Shown piece after piece: positions 28,248 through 37,280 of a stretch of 64,000 nucleotides of DNA. The translations under genes and the position numbers were made by a program. The stretch lies in contig NZ_JAATIZ010000001.1 in assembly GCF_011927625.1 (NCBI RefSeq), positions 780,626 to 844,625 on the forward strand, in the 5' to 3' direction. The notes beneath the pieces are model-generated. The model saw only the letters and a program-made list of their open reading frames with translations, did not search any database and was not told the DNA's origin. The DNA comes from Paenalcaligenes hominis. GTDB taxonomy: Bacteria > Pseudomonadota > Gammaproteobacteria > Burkholderiales > Burkholderiaceae_B. The first letter of the stretch is position 1. Each line of letters starts with the position of its first letter.

Positions 28248-29045
28248 TTAGTCCTCGTCGTAATAACGACCATTACCATCATTAATCTCATCTTGGTACT
28301 GCGCCATAAATGAATTGAGTGTTTCTCGCATCATTGCAGGGCCACGCTTTTGACTCATCATGGAAACGCCTTGGAGGACCATGTTCATGAGCACAAGACG
28401 CTGCTCGGTACGGCGTTCTAGTTTTACAGCTACCGGTTTGAAAAGAAGATTAGACAATAAAATGCCATAAAAGGTGGTCATTAAGGCTAAGGCCATTTGT
28501 TGGCCAATAATGGTCATATCGCCATCACCTAGTAAAAACATCAAATTAACAAGCCCAATTAGCGTGCCTACCATGCCAAAGGCCGGGGCGTAGCTGGCCA
28601 TAACACGGAACAGCTGTGCTTCAGCGTATTCACGAGCCCGCATACGCGTGATGCGCCATTGAAGTAGTTCAAGAATTTCCTCTTCCGGGGTCATGTCAAT
28701 AACAAGCTGGACCCCTGTTTTTAAAAAAGGGTTCGAGATCTGCTCTAGCGCATTTTCCACTGCTCGTATATCACCAGACACCCATAAGCGCGAAATGTCT
28801 ATTAGTTCATCGATGTCGTGTTGAGCGTACAGTTTTTCATTGCGCAGTACTGTCCAGATCAAACCAAAAATGCGCACGACCTCGCTAAGAGGATAACTAA
28901 TGAAGGTGGCTGCCATGGTTCCCACTACAACCACTAATATACTGGGTATATCAAGAAATAATGAGGGGTCGACAGCGGTGTAAAAGATGACTACGCCTAG
29001 CAAAAGAACGCTAGCGACTATACCAATAAGGGTTGATGGATTCAT
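28248..29045 (-). CDS. motA: Flagellar motor stator protein MotA/PomA family
   Basis: The 265-aa membrane protein has four helices: two near the N-terminus (about 5-25 and 32-52) and two central ones (about 155-175 and 180-205, containing PAFGMVGTLIGLVNLM). These are divided by a large cytoplasmic loop with the charged residues (Arg/Glu) that contact FliG. Length and spacing resemble PomA or short MotA proteins. It is the upstream gene of the motAB pair. An AT-rich region precedes it. Confidence 0.9.
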   Translation of the reverse strand: MNPSTLIGIVASVLLLGVVIFYTAVDPSLFLDIPSILVVVVGTMAATFISYPLSEVVRIFGLIWTVLRNEKLYAQHDIDELIDISRLWVSGDIRAVENALEQISNPFLKTGVQLVIDMTPEEEILELLQWRITRMRAREYAEAQLFRVMASYAPAFGMVGTLIGLVNLMFLLGDGDMTIIGQQMALALMTTFYGILLSNLLFKPVAVKLERRTEQRLVLMNMVLQGVSMMSQKRGPAMMRETLNSFMAQYQDEINDGNGRYYDED

Positions 29046-29155
29046 TTCACGCCTAAATAACAGCTCTAGGTAGAGGTGTTAACCATTTCTAACAAAATTA
29101 TAATAATAAATGAACAATAGTTAAAAAATGTTAACACAAATCAAATGGCTTGCAG

Positions 29156-29581
29156 TTATTCCCACCAAATGTTCAATTGCGACTTGATAAATACAGGGGG
29201 TATGACCCCTGCCCAGTCTTTAATCTTGTGAACGATCAATATAGGGCTAACCGCACTATATTGGTTAAAGGCCTGCGTGTATAATCGACCCCCAACGATA
29301 GGCAAACACGTGGATGTGTCATTGATGCAGGCAAAACTTTCGATGGCAGCCCCTACCGATGGTGAAACTTGCACCATTACGGCGGTAAAGTGTTGATGTC
29401 TTGCTGGTGGTTGCAAGCTGTCTATGCTTGTGTAACGCTGCGTAACCGGCTGATCTAGCTGGTAAATGGCAGGGCTAACTTGCTCAAAGGCCCATGCTTG
29501 CTGGGCCATAGCGCTATTAAAATACACGCTACATATCAAACCCATAGAAAAGCCAAGAAAAGATAGGTTACGAGTCTTCAT
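29156..29581 (-). CDS. Secreted protein, possible FlhE-like periplasmic flagellar protein
   Basis: The 141-aa chain begins with a signal peptide ending in NSAMAQQ. The mature part has a two-Cys unit (ACINDTSTCLPI) followed by GGRLYTQAFN and a C-terminal SQLNIWW strand. This pattern recalls FlhE, a small periplasmic chaperone-like protein of flagellar systems (two Cys, then Phe and a conserved beta strand). It lies upstream of motAB on the same strand, about 110 nt away, which supports the link. Similarity is weak and by eye only; an unknown periplasmic protein is the safer label. Confidence 0.55.
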   Translation of the reverse strand: MKTRNLSFLGFSMGLICSVYFNSAMAQQAWAFEQVSPAIYQLDQPVTQRYTSIDSLQPPARHQHFTAVMVQVSPSVGAAIESFACINDTSTCLPIVGGRLYTQAFNQYSAVSPILIVHKIKDWAGVIPPVFIKSQLNIWWE

Positions 29582-29680
29582 TTATTTTTTAAGATTAGCC
29601 TATAAGTTGTTAATTTTATGAGTGATATCTGATATTATCTTGGCATGGTTTATGCTTAATACAGGTCTTGGGTACCGCTT

Positions 29681-30649
29681 ATGCTTTTATATCACTCTTC
29701 TGCACGCTTCTTACGCCGCAATACGGCCAGATTCCTCGCGTTATTCTCAGTTTTAACTCCCCTAGCGGCTCAAACATTAGACCCAATCCCTGTTAAATAC
29801 CATACGCCTTACAGTCAATACAGCGCCAATTTGCAGCCCGTCGCTTTAGCACCCGCCCAAACCACCTTACCTCCGGCGCTACTCCCCAATCAGGCCACGC
29901 CGCTGCAATCTGAAATTGCCTATGTTCAAGACATCAAAACAGGCAAATCCATTTACCAAAAAAACAGCAGCCAAGTCCGCCCTATTGCTTCAATTACCAA
30001 GCTAATGACCGCGTTAGTGGTCCTAGAGGCAAAACAAGACTTAAACGAGACACTAGAAATTACTAGCGCCGATGTCGATCACCTCAAAAACACCACGTCG
30101 CGCTTATCAGTAGGGTCTAAACTAACTCGGTCCGAGCTACTGCACTTGGCGCTCATGTCTTCTGAAAATCGGGCAGCCAATGCGCTAGGGCGTCATTATC
30201 CCGGTGGCCTCAGTGCGTTTGTGCGCGCCATGAATGACAAAGCCCGCAGTTTAGGTATGCGCCAAAGTCTTTTTGTAGAGCCTACTGGGTTATCAAGCTC
30301 TAATGTATCTAGCCCGCATGATTTGGTCTTATTACTTCAAGCCACGGCGCAACAGCCCCTTATTCACCGCTATAGCACCAGCGAGAAACTCACTGTTACC
30401 CCAAAACCAGGCCGTCAATTAGTCTTTGGGAATACTAACCGTTTAGTTCAAAACGACAAATGGGATATCCAAGTCTCAAAAACGGGTTTTATTAATGAAG
30501 CCGGTCAGTGTTTAGTCCTCTTAACTAAAATGGAAGGTCGCGAGGTCGCCATTGTATTAATGAACTCTCAGGGCCGCTACTCCCGTATAGGCGATGCGAT
30601 TCGTCTACGCAATTTAGTCGAAGGGTCAAATAAACTTGCTATGCTATAG
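29681..30649 (+). CDS. pbpG: D-alanyl-D-alanine endopeptidase (PBP7 type)
   Basis: This is a periplasmic peptidase that cuts D-Ala-mDAP cross-links in peptidoglycan. The N-terminal region has a basic stretch and hydrophobic core (residues 8-30) serving as signal. The penicillin-binding motifs are all visible: S-x-x-K at 104-107 (SITK), S-x-N in MSSENRA and the K-T-G triad in VSKTGF. The 322-aa length fits PbpG. It is divergent from the flhE-like gene and is the first gene of a plus-strand run. Confidence 0.93.
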   Translation: MLLYHSSARFLRRNTARFLALFSVLTPLAAQTLDPIPVKYHTPYSQYSANLQPVALAPAQTTLPPALLPNQATPLQSEIAYVQDIKTGKSIYQKNSSQVRPIASITKLMTALVVLEAKQDLNETLEITSADVDHLKNTTSRLSVGSKLTRSELLHLALMSSENRAANALGRHYPGGLSAFVRAMNDKARSLGMRQSLFVEPTGLSSSNVSSPHDLVLLLQATAQQPLIHRYSTSEKLTVTPKPGRQLVFGNTNRLVQNDKWDIQVSKTGFINEAGQCLVLLTKMEGREVAIVLMNSQGRYSRIGDAIRLRNLVEGSNKLAML

Positions 30650-30675
30650 GTTTACTCACCGATTTTTTCTGTTTT

Positions 30676-31473
30676 ATGTGTATTGCCTACTTAGCGTTGG
30701 CCACTGATCCCCAGTGGCCTTTATTTATTGCTGCAAATCGCGATGAATTTCATGCTAGACCCACTCGCGCTGCTGCCCCTTGGCCACATCAGCCAACGAT
30801 CTACGGCGGCGTAGATTTACAAGCGGGTGGCACGTGGTTTGCAGTCAATCAAAATGGTCGTTTTGCGTTATTGACCAATCATCGCAATTTGTTGTTGCCT
30901 CAGCCCGTGTCTCCGCTATCACGAGGCTTCCTTTGTAAAGAGTTTGTCGAACAAACCATTTCGCCTGCAGCGTACCTACAGCAAGTGGCACAGCAAGGGC
31001 AACACTACGCAGGCTTTAATTTAATTGTGGGACAATGGCAGTCAGACCAACAGCAATTTGAATGCTTGTATTACAGCAATCACCTACAACAACCACCAGT
31101 AGCGTTGACCCCGGGACACTATGTGTTAAGTAATGGCTTTTTAAATACCCCGTGGCCAAAGAGTGAACGTTTAAGACAACAACTAACGGGGCTTTTACAC
31201 ACGTCTAGCCCTACTGAAACCGACAAAGTCTACGATATTTTACGAGATTCAGTGGCGGCCCCTTCGCATTTGTTGCCGCAGACAGGGCTCAGTCTTGAGC
31301 GAGAGCAGCTTTTAAGTAGTCCGTTTATAATTAGCCCAGACTATGGCACACGCAGCTCAAGTGTATGGGCGGTTGCTCAACACGGCCATAGTATTTGGCA
31401 CGAGTGTAGTTATAATTCTCGTGGAATAGAAACAGAGCGACACAGTTGGCCAATTCCATTAGCCATCGCTTAA
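30676..31473 (+). CDS. NRDE (TANGO2-like) family protein
   Basis: The 265-aa protein starts MCIAYLA and carries the diagnostic N-R-D-E motif at 20-23 in AANRDEFHARPT. The Cys at position 2 suggests an N-terminal nucleophile after Met removal, as in Ntn-type hydrolases; this is family knowledge, not proof of activity. Homologues occur widely in bacteria and animals (TANGO2), with proposed links to haem transport. It follows pbpG by 26 nt. Confidence 0.9.
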   Translation: MCIAYLALATDPQWPLFIAANRDEFHARPTRAAAPWPHQPTIYGGVDLQAGGTWFAVNQNGRFALLTNHRNLLLPQPVSPLSRGFLCKEFVEQTISPAAYLQQVAQQGQHYAGFNLIVGQWQSDQQQFECLYYSNHLQQPPVALTPGHYVLSNGFLNTPWPKSERLRQQLTGLLHTSSPTETDKVYDILRDSVAAPSHLLPQTGLSLEREQLLSSPFIISPDYGTRSSSVWAVAQHGHSIWHECSYNSRGIETERHSWPIPLAIA

Positions 31474-31516
31474 ACGTGCTCTGCAATACATTAAAGGCTT
31501 TTACAAAGGAATGGTT

Positions 31517-31936
31517 ATGCGTCTCTGGTCTTCTTTACTGCTGGCTATATGTTGTGTGTTACCCACTCAAGCCCAAGAGCTTCCTGCTGTAAAATTTTAT
31601 CAAAGCACCGCTTATATTTGTGGTGGCATAGGTAGCGATGAGGCAAACGCATTTAAAACGGCGCAAAGCCAGTTTCCCTTGTCTTTGCATTTTGGGCAGC
31701 AACTAGGCCAACGTACAGCCTTTATTGCAGATATCCAAGTTGTTATTCGTGATGAACAGGACCAAGTCGCAGTGAATATCAACAGCGAAGGCCCATTTTG
31801 TTTATTAGACATTGATCCTGGTACTTATCAAGTGTATGCCACTTACGAAGGTCAAACCTTACATCAAACTGTGGCAGTGCAACAGTTAGGCCACGCCGTG
31901 CGCTTTGTTTGGCCGGAAACCCCTTCTAACCCCTAG
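31517..31936 (+). CDS. Small exported protein, carboxypeptidase-regulatory-like fold
   Basis: About 139 residues with a signal peptide (MRLWSSLLLAICCVLPTQAQ). The mature portion has a Cys in YICGGIG, a second in EGPFCLLD, and a beta-rich segment (GTYQVYATYEGQ) that resembles a carboxypeptidase regulatory-like Ig fold. The start at 31517 is favoured because AAAGGA lies 6 nt upstream; the ATG at 31511 abuts it. Function unknown. It sits between the NRDE gene and ktrA. Confidence 0.75.
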   Translation: MRLWSSLLLAICCVLPTQAQELPAVKFYQSTAYICGGIGSDEANAFKTAQSQFPLSLHFGQQLGQRTAFIADIQVVIRDEQDQVAVNINSEGPFCLLDIDPGTYQVYATYEGQTLHQTVAVQQLGHAVRFVWPETPSNP

Positions 31937-31944
31937 GACGCACT

Positions 31945-32598
31945 ATGGCACAGTTTGCAGTCATCGGTTTAGGTCGCTTTGGTTCAGCTGCCTCATTAGA
32001 ACTAATGCGTATGGGGCACTCCGTATTGGGTATTGATAACGACCCCAAAATTGTTGATAAATACGCCGATCATTTGTCTCGTGCCGTCATTGCTGATGTC
32101 ACAGACTCTGCTGCAGTTCAAGAGTTAGGCCTAGATAATTATGATGTGGTTCTCATTGCCATTGGTGACGATGTTCAAGCCTCGTTAGTCAGTGTAGTGC
32201 ATTTAAAAGCGGTAGGCGTCACCAAAATTTGGGTTAAGGCCATCTCGCATGCCCAGCATTTAATTCTGCACAAGCTTGGTGTAAACCGTATTATTCACCC
32301 CGAAGAAGAAATGGGCGTGCGCGTTGCACAAATGCTTAGCTACCCCATGGTAAATGACTATATTTCACTGGGTAATGGTGAGTTTGTCGTGGAAATTACC
32401 GCTAGTGAACGCTTAGATGAAATCAGCCTAGGCGAGGTCTTACATCAAGATAATAAAACCGTAGAGGTGCTGTTAATAAAACGCAAAACACAAATTCTTG
32501 TGCGCCCAACTGATGATTTCATCTTGCAAGCAAAAGATATACTGGTGATCTTTGGCCCGTTGCAGGCTTTACGCAATATTGCACCCAAACTCATATAA
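31945..32598 (+). CDS. ktrA: Potassium uptake regulatory subunit KtrA (TrkA family)
   Basis: This is the cytoplasmic RCK subunit that gates the Ktr potassium channel in response to nucleotides. The N-terminal Rossmann motif G-x-G-x-x-G (8-13) with the acidic end of strand 2 (GIDND) binds NAD/ATP, and a TrkA_C domain (about 135-217) follows. The 217-aa length is typical of KtrA and half that of E. coli TrkA. Its partner ktrB begins 5 nt downstream. Confidence 0.93.
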   Translation: MAQFAVIGLGRFGSAASLELMRMGHSVLGIDNDPKIVDKYADHLSRAVIADVTDSAAVQELGLDNYDVVLIAIGDDVQASLVSVVHLKAVGVTKIWVKAISHAQHLILHKLGVNRIIHPEEEMGVRVAQMLSYPMVNDYISLGNGEFVVEITASERLDEISLGEVLHQDNKTVEVLLIKRKTQILVRPTDDFILQAKDILVIFGPLQALRNIAPKLI

Positions 32599-32603
32599 GC
32601 ACT

Positions 32604-33974
32604 ATGGCTGATCAAAAACCCGTTCGCTCATTACGCAGTTTGGGGCCAACGAACGCACCTAAAGCGAATCTTCACGCTAGCCCTCCACTGGTGTTAGCGC
32701 TTGGGTTTTTAGCTTTGATTGTATTGGGCACATTGTTATTCAAAATGCCTTTTTCAACCAAGGCGCCTATTAGCTGGTTTGATGCGTTTTTTACAGCCAC
32801 GTCAGCGGTTACCGTGACCGGGTTGATGGTGATCGAGCCCGCGACGGTGCTGACCACGACCGGTCAAATCATTATGACGATACTGGTGCAAATTGGTGGG
32901 CTTGGATTTGTAACATTTGCCGTGCTTGCTATGCTTAGCTTAGGCAAACGCATTAGTCTCAAACAACAAGCGCTTGCGCTCGAGGCCTTTAACCAAACCA
33001 ACGTCTCGAAAATTAAGCAAACGGCTTTTTCAGTATTTAAGATTGCCTTTAGTATCCAATTTATCACCATGATTTGGCTTACCATTTGGTGGAGTAAAAC
33101 GTATGGGCTGAAGCATGCAGCGTATTTGGCCTACTTTCATGTGACGATGGCCTTTAATAATGCAGGTATCTCGCTATACGAGCACAGTTTAATTGGGTTT
33201 GTTCACGACCCAATTAGCCTATTAACTATTTCCTTGATGATTGCATTAGGTGGGCTAGGCTTTCCTGTCATTATTAATCTTTTAAATAAACGACGTTGGT
33301 CTTTGTTATCGCCTTACACAAAGTTAATTTTGATAGGCACAGCCATTTTAAACATAGTCGGTTTTATTGCTATTTGGCTCTTTGAAACCGGCAACCCTAG
33401 CACGATTGGGGGCCTTCCTTTGCACGAGCAGGCCGCGGCATCATGGTTGCAGATTATTTCAAGCCGCACCTCAGGCTTTATCGCCATGGAACCTCAGCAA
33501 ATGGAGACTAGCTCTGTCTTGTTGATTATGTTGTATATGTTTATTGGGGGCGGTTCGTTAAGCACAGCAAGTGGCATAAAACTAGGCACGTTTATTGTAT
33601 TGATTGCTGCGGTGGTTTCTTATTTAAAACATCGCGAGGAAGTCGTATTAATGCAGCGCAGCGTCGTACCCGATACAGTACAAAAGTCGCTGTCTTTAGT
33701 GTTAATTACGTTTAGCTTGTTCTTTATTGGTCTGCTGCTGATTTCTTTATTTGACCACTTGCCTTTAGATAGCTTGATGTTCGAGGTGATGTCAGCTATT
33801 ACGACTACGGGCATGAGCTTTGGTATTACCGCCGAGCTAAGCTTGCCCAGCCAGTTTGTGCTGACTATTTTAATGTTTGCAGGTCGATTAGGCCCACTTA
33901 CTTTGGTTTATAGTCTCGCTACACGCCGTCGTAGTCGCATTCGCTATCCGGAAATGCACTTCCAAGTGGGTTAA
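32604..33974 (+). CDS. ktrB: Potassium uptake membrane subunit KtrB (TrkH family)
   Basis: This is the integral membrane K+ (often Na+-dependent) channel of the KtrAB system. The 456-aa chain has four membrane-pore-membrane repeats with selectivity-filter pieces TSAVTVTGL, NNAGIS, SSRTSGF and AITTTGMSFG. Each retains the key Gly. It overlaps the convergent YgiW-family gene by 4 nt at its 3' end. Together with ktrA it forms an operon for osmotic adaptation. Confidence 0.93.
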   Translation: MADQKPVRSLRSLGPTNAPKANLHASPPLVLALGFLALIVLGTLLFKMPFSTKAPISWFDAFFTATSAVTVTGLMVIEPATVLTTTGQIIMTILVQIGGLGFVTFAVLAMLSLGKRISLKQQALALEAFNQTNVSKIKQTAFSVFKIAFSIQFITMIWLTIWWSKTYGLKHAAYLAYFHVTMAFNNAGISLYEHSLIGFVHDPISLLTISLMIALGGLGFPVIINLLNKRRWSLLSPYTKLILIGTAILNIVGFIAIWLFETGNPSTIGGLPLHEQAAASWLQIISSRTSGFIAMEPQQMETSSVLLIMLYMFIGGGSLSTASGIKLGTFIVLIAAVVSYLKHREEVVLMQRSVVPDTVQKSLSLVLITFSLFFIGLLLISLFDHLPLDSLMFEVMSAITTTGMSFGITAELSLPSQFVLTILMFAGRLGPLTLVYSLATRRRSRIRYPEMHFQVG

Positions 33975-34333
33975 TACACCGAGTAATAATCCACATCCAG
34001 TTCTACGGTATTACCTTTTTTATCGACTTCGCCGAACACTTCCACATTAGTCGGAGGCGTTAACGGTAAAATCCGGCTAAGCTTTTCATCTATTTCAATT
34101 TGAATTACGCCTGTGTCATCAGTTAACATGTATTTTTCACTGCTTAACTGACGGCTCACCTGCCCTTTTAACGAGACATATTGGTCATCTTGACCCGAAG
34201 CCAATACCTCAGCCACGGTGGTATGTACCGCCTCACTCAAGCTAGTCGGGGTAGCCAAGGCTTGAGCAAAGCTCAATGTGCTTAGGCTTAAACCAGCCGT
34301 CATTACCATTGCAGATACAAGATTTTTTTTCAT
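33971..34333 (-). CDS. YgiW/YdeI family stress-tolerance OB-fold protein
   Basis: The 120-aa periplasmic protein has a signal peptide (MKKNLVSAMVMTAGLSLSTLSFAQA) and a BOF (bacterial OB-fold) domain with GQVSRQLSSEKYMLTDDTG and ILPLTPPTNVEVFGEVDK. Relatives (YgiW, YdeI) are linked to hydrogen peroxide and metal stress tolerance. It is convergent with ktrB, overlapping by 4 nt, and divergent from the exonuclease gene. Confidence 0.88.
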   Translation of the reverse strand: MKKNLVSAMVMTAGLSLSTLSFAQALATPTSLSEAVHTTVAEVLASGQDDQYVSLKGQVSRQLSSEKYMLTDDTGVIQIEIDEKLSRILPLTPPTNVEVFGEVDKKGNTVELDVDYYSVY

Positions 34334-34437
34334 GGCGCCTCCTAAATTTGGCTAAAGTCTTTCTTGGACTATTTACTGTACCAAATTCATGTTTAGGAAA
34401 GCGACTTGAAACGTAAGAAACTATTAATTCCTGTTTT

Positions 34438-35124
34438 ATGAACGCATATATTTTTGATACAGAAACCACGGGCACTAACCAGCCTGATGTCATTGAGGCC
34501 GCTTGGCTTCAGCTTGATGACGTATCCACCTTAGGTATAGTGAGCGAGTTTGAGCAACGTTACAAACCTTCTCATCCTAATAGTTTAGGGGCCTTAGCCG
34601 TTCATCATATTTATGATGAAGAACTAGAAAACTGCCCCCCTTGTGCTGAGTTTAAATTTCCAACCGATGCGAGGTATATGATTGGTCATAATGTGGACTA
34701 TGACTGGAATGTAAGTCGCCAACCGGATGTAAAACGTATTTGCACCTTAGCGTTAAGCCGTTATTTACTGCCTCAGTTAGACAGCCATTCACAATCCGCG
34801 TTGATGTATTATTTTTTTCGTCCACACGCGCGCGAACGCCTAAAAGCGGCCCACTCCGCCTTAGCAGACGTCCACAATTGCCGATATATTTTACAAAAAC
34901 TGTTGGCTTTGTTGCCGCAACCAGTACAAAACTGGGAACAGCTATGGGAGCTATCCGAAACAGCCCGTTTACCGCGTGTGATGCCATTTGGCAAGCACAA
35001 AGGCACGCCCATTGCCGAGTTGCCTTTGGACTATCAAGACTGGGTTCTACGGCAAGATGGCATGGACGGATACATCAAACTAGCTATTCAAAAAGCACGC
35101 GCCGCAGCACGCGCTACGCCATAA
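34438..35124 (+). CDS. DEDDh 3'-5' exonuclease with C-terminal DUF3820
   Basis: The 228-aa protein has an exonuclease-X/DnaQ-like domain with FDTETTG (Asp7, Glu9), HNVDYDWNV and HSALADVHN, together giving the DEDDh catalytic set. A C-terminal DUF3820 module (about 185-225, with MPFGKHKGTPIAELP) follows; such tails are seen in a putative quorum-regulated virulence factor family. It is convergent with the DUF445 gene, overlapping by 11 nt. Likely cytoplasmic, acting on DNA or RNA ends. Confidence 0.9.
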   Translation: MNAYIFDTETTGTNQPDVIEAAWLQLDDVSTLGIVSEFEQRYKPSHPNSLGALAVHHIYDEELENCPPCAEFKFPTDARYMIGHNVDYDWNVSRQPDVKRICTLALSRYLLPQLDSHSQSALMYYFFRPHARERLKAAHSALADVHNCRYILQKLLALLPQPVQNWEQLWELSETARLPRVMPFGKHKGTPIAELPLDYQDWVLRQDGMDGYIKLAIQKARAAARATP

Positions 35125-36370
35125 ACCGCCCAAGGGCATGAATAATAATGCCCACTACCCCGCCTACTAACGTGCCATTGATACGGATGTATTGCAAATC
35201 CTTACCAATGGCATTTTCTAATTGATAGACTAGCTCGTGCTCTTCCCACGCATTGACTCGATCAGCAATGTAATGCGCAATTTGTACTCGGTATTTAGCA
35301 ATCAATGGCGGTGCTAACTGCAATAGCTTTTCATTTAAAAGCTGTTCCATAGCCGCATCGTGCAAGATATGATGCGCCACTTGGCGTAAGCCAGCATTTA
35401 GTTTTTGTTTAAATACCGATTGCTCGCTGTCTAAATCACGCTCTATCCAGTCTAACGCTTCTGTCCACAATGACGATAAATATTTCATCAACACCGGGTC
35501 ATTAACGATTTGCTCTTGAATTGCACTGACTTTTAAGGCAAAGCTAGGGTCGGATTGCAACCTATCGATAAAGGTTTTTAAATGCGCACTAAAACTATAA
35601 CGAAGCGCGTGATGCGGGTCCTCAGAAACCGCCTTGACTTCGTTGGCAATCAAGGTGACTAACCGTCGTGTCCCCCACTCACCCACATAATCGCTAATGG
35701 ATTTGACATGGACGGTACGTTTTACCTCGGCCGACAGTTTTTCAGCAATAAACTGCTGGATTTCCTCTTTTTGTAAAACTGAGCTGAAACCCTCTAGTGC
35801 ATGATTTAAAAGCTCTTGATGGCGTTGATCTGCAGTGAGTAGCTCTAAGACTTGGCCAAGCAAACCCGAAAAGTTAATGGACTTGAGATTATTGATGGCC
35901 GTTTGTTGAATAAAATGCTGGGCACGACTATCGCGTAAGGCGGTTAAGCTGTGTTGTGCCACCAACGCGGTGTAATCCGAAATACGCTCGGTGTTTTCCT
36001 TTCTAATGAGCCAGCGCATAAGCTGTCGTGGCAACTGCCATTGTTGCAGCTTTTGTAAAACTTGTTCAGTGGATAAAAAATGTTCACAGATAAAATCTGC
36101 TAAATTGCGGGCAATGCGTGCTTTATTACGCGGAATAATAGCCGTATGAGGTAGTGGCAGCCCCAAAGGATGCCTAAAAAGCGCCGTGACAGCAAACCAA
36201 TCTGCTAAAGCCCCCACCATAGCGGCTTCGCTAAAAGCAATCACATAGCCCCATACAGGGGCTTCAGTCTGAAAAATCTTAGCCCCTACAAAAATTAAAA
36301 GCGCCGCCACAAAAAAAGATGTGGCCAGCGCTTTGCTTTTTGCTAAAGGGGTTAGCGTTTTCGATGTCAT
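35114..36370 (-). CDS. DUF445 family membrane protein
   Basis: The 418-aa protein has two N-terminal membrane helices with a conserved ALADWFAVTALFRHPLGLPLPHTAI-type motif (seen here around residues 50-75), then a long helical soluble region, and a C-terminal hydrophobic helix (GTLVGGVVGIIIHAL). This is the DUF445 (YjiN-like) pattern. Function is unknown; it is a conserved envelope protein. Its start overlaps the yodC-like gene's end by 4 nt, implying an operon. Confidence 0.88.
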   Translation of the reverse strand: MTSKTLTPLAKSKALATSFFVAALLIFVGAKIFQTEAPVWGYVIAFSEAAMVGALADWFAVTALFRHPLGLPLPHTAIIPRNKARIARNLADFICEHFLSTEQVLQKLQQWQLPRQLMRWLIRKENTERISDYTALVAQHSLTALRDSRAQHFIQQTAINNLKSINFSGLLGQVLELLTADQRHQELLNHALEGFSSVLQKEEIQQFIAEKLSAEVKRTVHVKSISDYVGEWGTRRLVTLIANEVKAVSEDPHHALRYSFSAHLKTFIDRLQSDPSFALKVSAIQEQIVNDPVLMKYLSSLWTEALDWIERDLDSEQSVFKQKLNAGLRQVAHHILHDAAMEQLLNEKLLQLAPPLIAKYRVQIAHYIADRVNAWEEHELVYQLENAIGKDLQYIRINGTLVGGVVGIIIHALGRFMA

Positions 36371-36528
36371 ACCTTTTGAAGGGCTTTAGCGTGAATAAAA
36401 GCCGTATGGATAGTGCCCTCTAGGTCAAACCACGCGCATTCGACGCGCCCATGGGTTAACCCAAGTTGCGTTATGGTCATGGCAGGACCGCCGCTATTTA
36501 ATTTGACCACATCACCAATTTGAAACAT
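36367..36528 (-). CDS. YodC-like DUF2158 protein
   Basis: The short protein (53 aa from ATG 36528; a longer frame opens at 36570) begins MFQIGDVVKLNSGGPAMT, the defining start of DUF2158, and includes ECAWFD. Small basic beta protein of unknown role. It lies upstream of and overlaps the DUF445 gene by 4 nt, and is divergent from tRNA-Pro. Confidence 0.85.
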   Translation of the reverse strand: MFQIGDVVKLNSGGPAMTITQLGLTHGRVECAWFDLEGTIHTAFIHAKALQKV

Positions 36529-36615
36529 TTCTTTTTTTCCTATATAATCTTTTTTGCTTTTGATAAGCACACTATAGAGTAAATTTTAAAACAAAACACT
36601 TAATTACGCAGTGAT

Positions 36616-36645
36616 TTGACAAAATTTAAAAACATATGCTATAGT
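36616..36645 (+). promoter_or_regulatory. Sigma-70 promoter of tRNA-Pro
   Basis: A consensus -35 TTGACA (36616-36621) and a near-consensus -10 TATAGT (36640-36645) are separated by 18 nt. The start of the mature tRNA follows 10 nt later. This is one of the clearest promoters in the window. Confidence 0.85.
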
Positions 36646-36652
36646 TACATCT

Positions 36653-36731
<79 letters not shown>

Positions 36732-36750
36732 AAAATACCCTACAAAATCA

Positions 36751-36785
36751 AGCATCTAGAGCTTTTACGCTTTAGGTGCTTTTTT
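36751..36785 (+). terminator. Rho-independent terminator after tRNA-Pro
   Basis: A 12-bp stem (agcatctagagc 36751-36762 with gctttaggtgct 36769-36780, including G-U pairs), 6-nt loop and a T-run (36781-36785). It lies 20 nt past the tRNA. Confidence 0.85.
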
Positions 36786-36845
36786 GTTTCTTGGGTTTAG
36801 TGGAGCATTTAGTGGACCACTTGAATTTGGTGGACCAAATTTGAA

Positions 36846-36874
36846 GGTAGAAGCGAGCATGGCTCGCTTCTACC
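36846..36874. repeat. REP-like palindrome
   Basis: A perfect 13-bp inverted repeat (ggtagaagcgagc and its complement around a 3-nt ATG centre). The core GTAG-AGCGAGC resembles repetitive extragenic palindromes of Pseudomonas. It directly abuts the broken end of the IS3-family remnant. Confidence 0.6.
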
Positions 36875-36883
36875 CGTATCATG

Positions 36884-37280
36884 TCATGTCTTGATCCGTT
36901 CCAGCCTCGGCGGCCACCCCAAACGCGGCACAGATCCGTTGCCCAGCGCTCGTTGGGCGATCCAGCAATCGAAGCGAGGGGCTTGTACGCGAGGTCGCAT
37001 GCCAGTAGCTCGTTTACGCACCTTCCAGCCTTTAAGTTGAAAAATACGCTGCACTGTGTTTTTGTTCATGCTTAGCAGTCCTGCTACCGTTCGATAACCA
37101 AAAGAGGGGTTGTCTTCAATTAGCGCCTTAACTCGACTCACTAGCGCGGGTTGTAGCCTCGGCGCTGCCTTGACAGGCTGATAGTAAAAAGTGCGGCGTG
37201 ATACCCCAAACCACCCACATAGCTTGCTGATGCTGACATCAATACCGTCCTCTTTCAGTCCCTGCCAGATTGAGCGTATC
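36884..37280 (-). pseudogene. IS3-family transposase OrfB, 5' fragment
   Basis: The reading frame from about 37280 encodes ELIRSIWQGLKEDG, then GWFGVSRRTFYYQP and FGYRTVAGLLSMNKN, typical of the OrfB N-terminus. A frameshift near codon 115 replaces the first strand of the integrase core, and the rest is missing. Confidence 0.8.
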
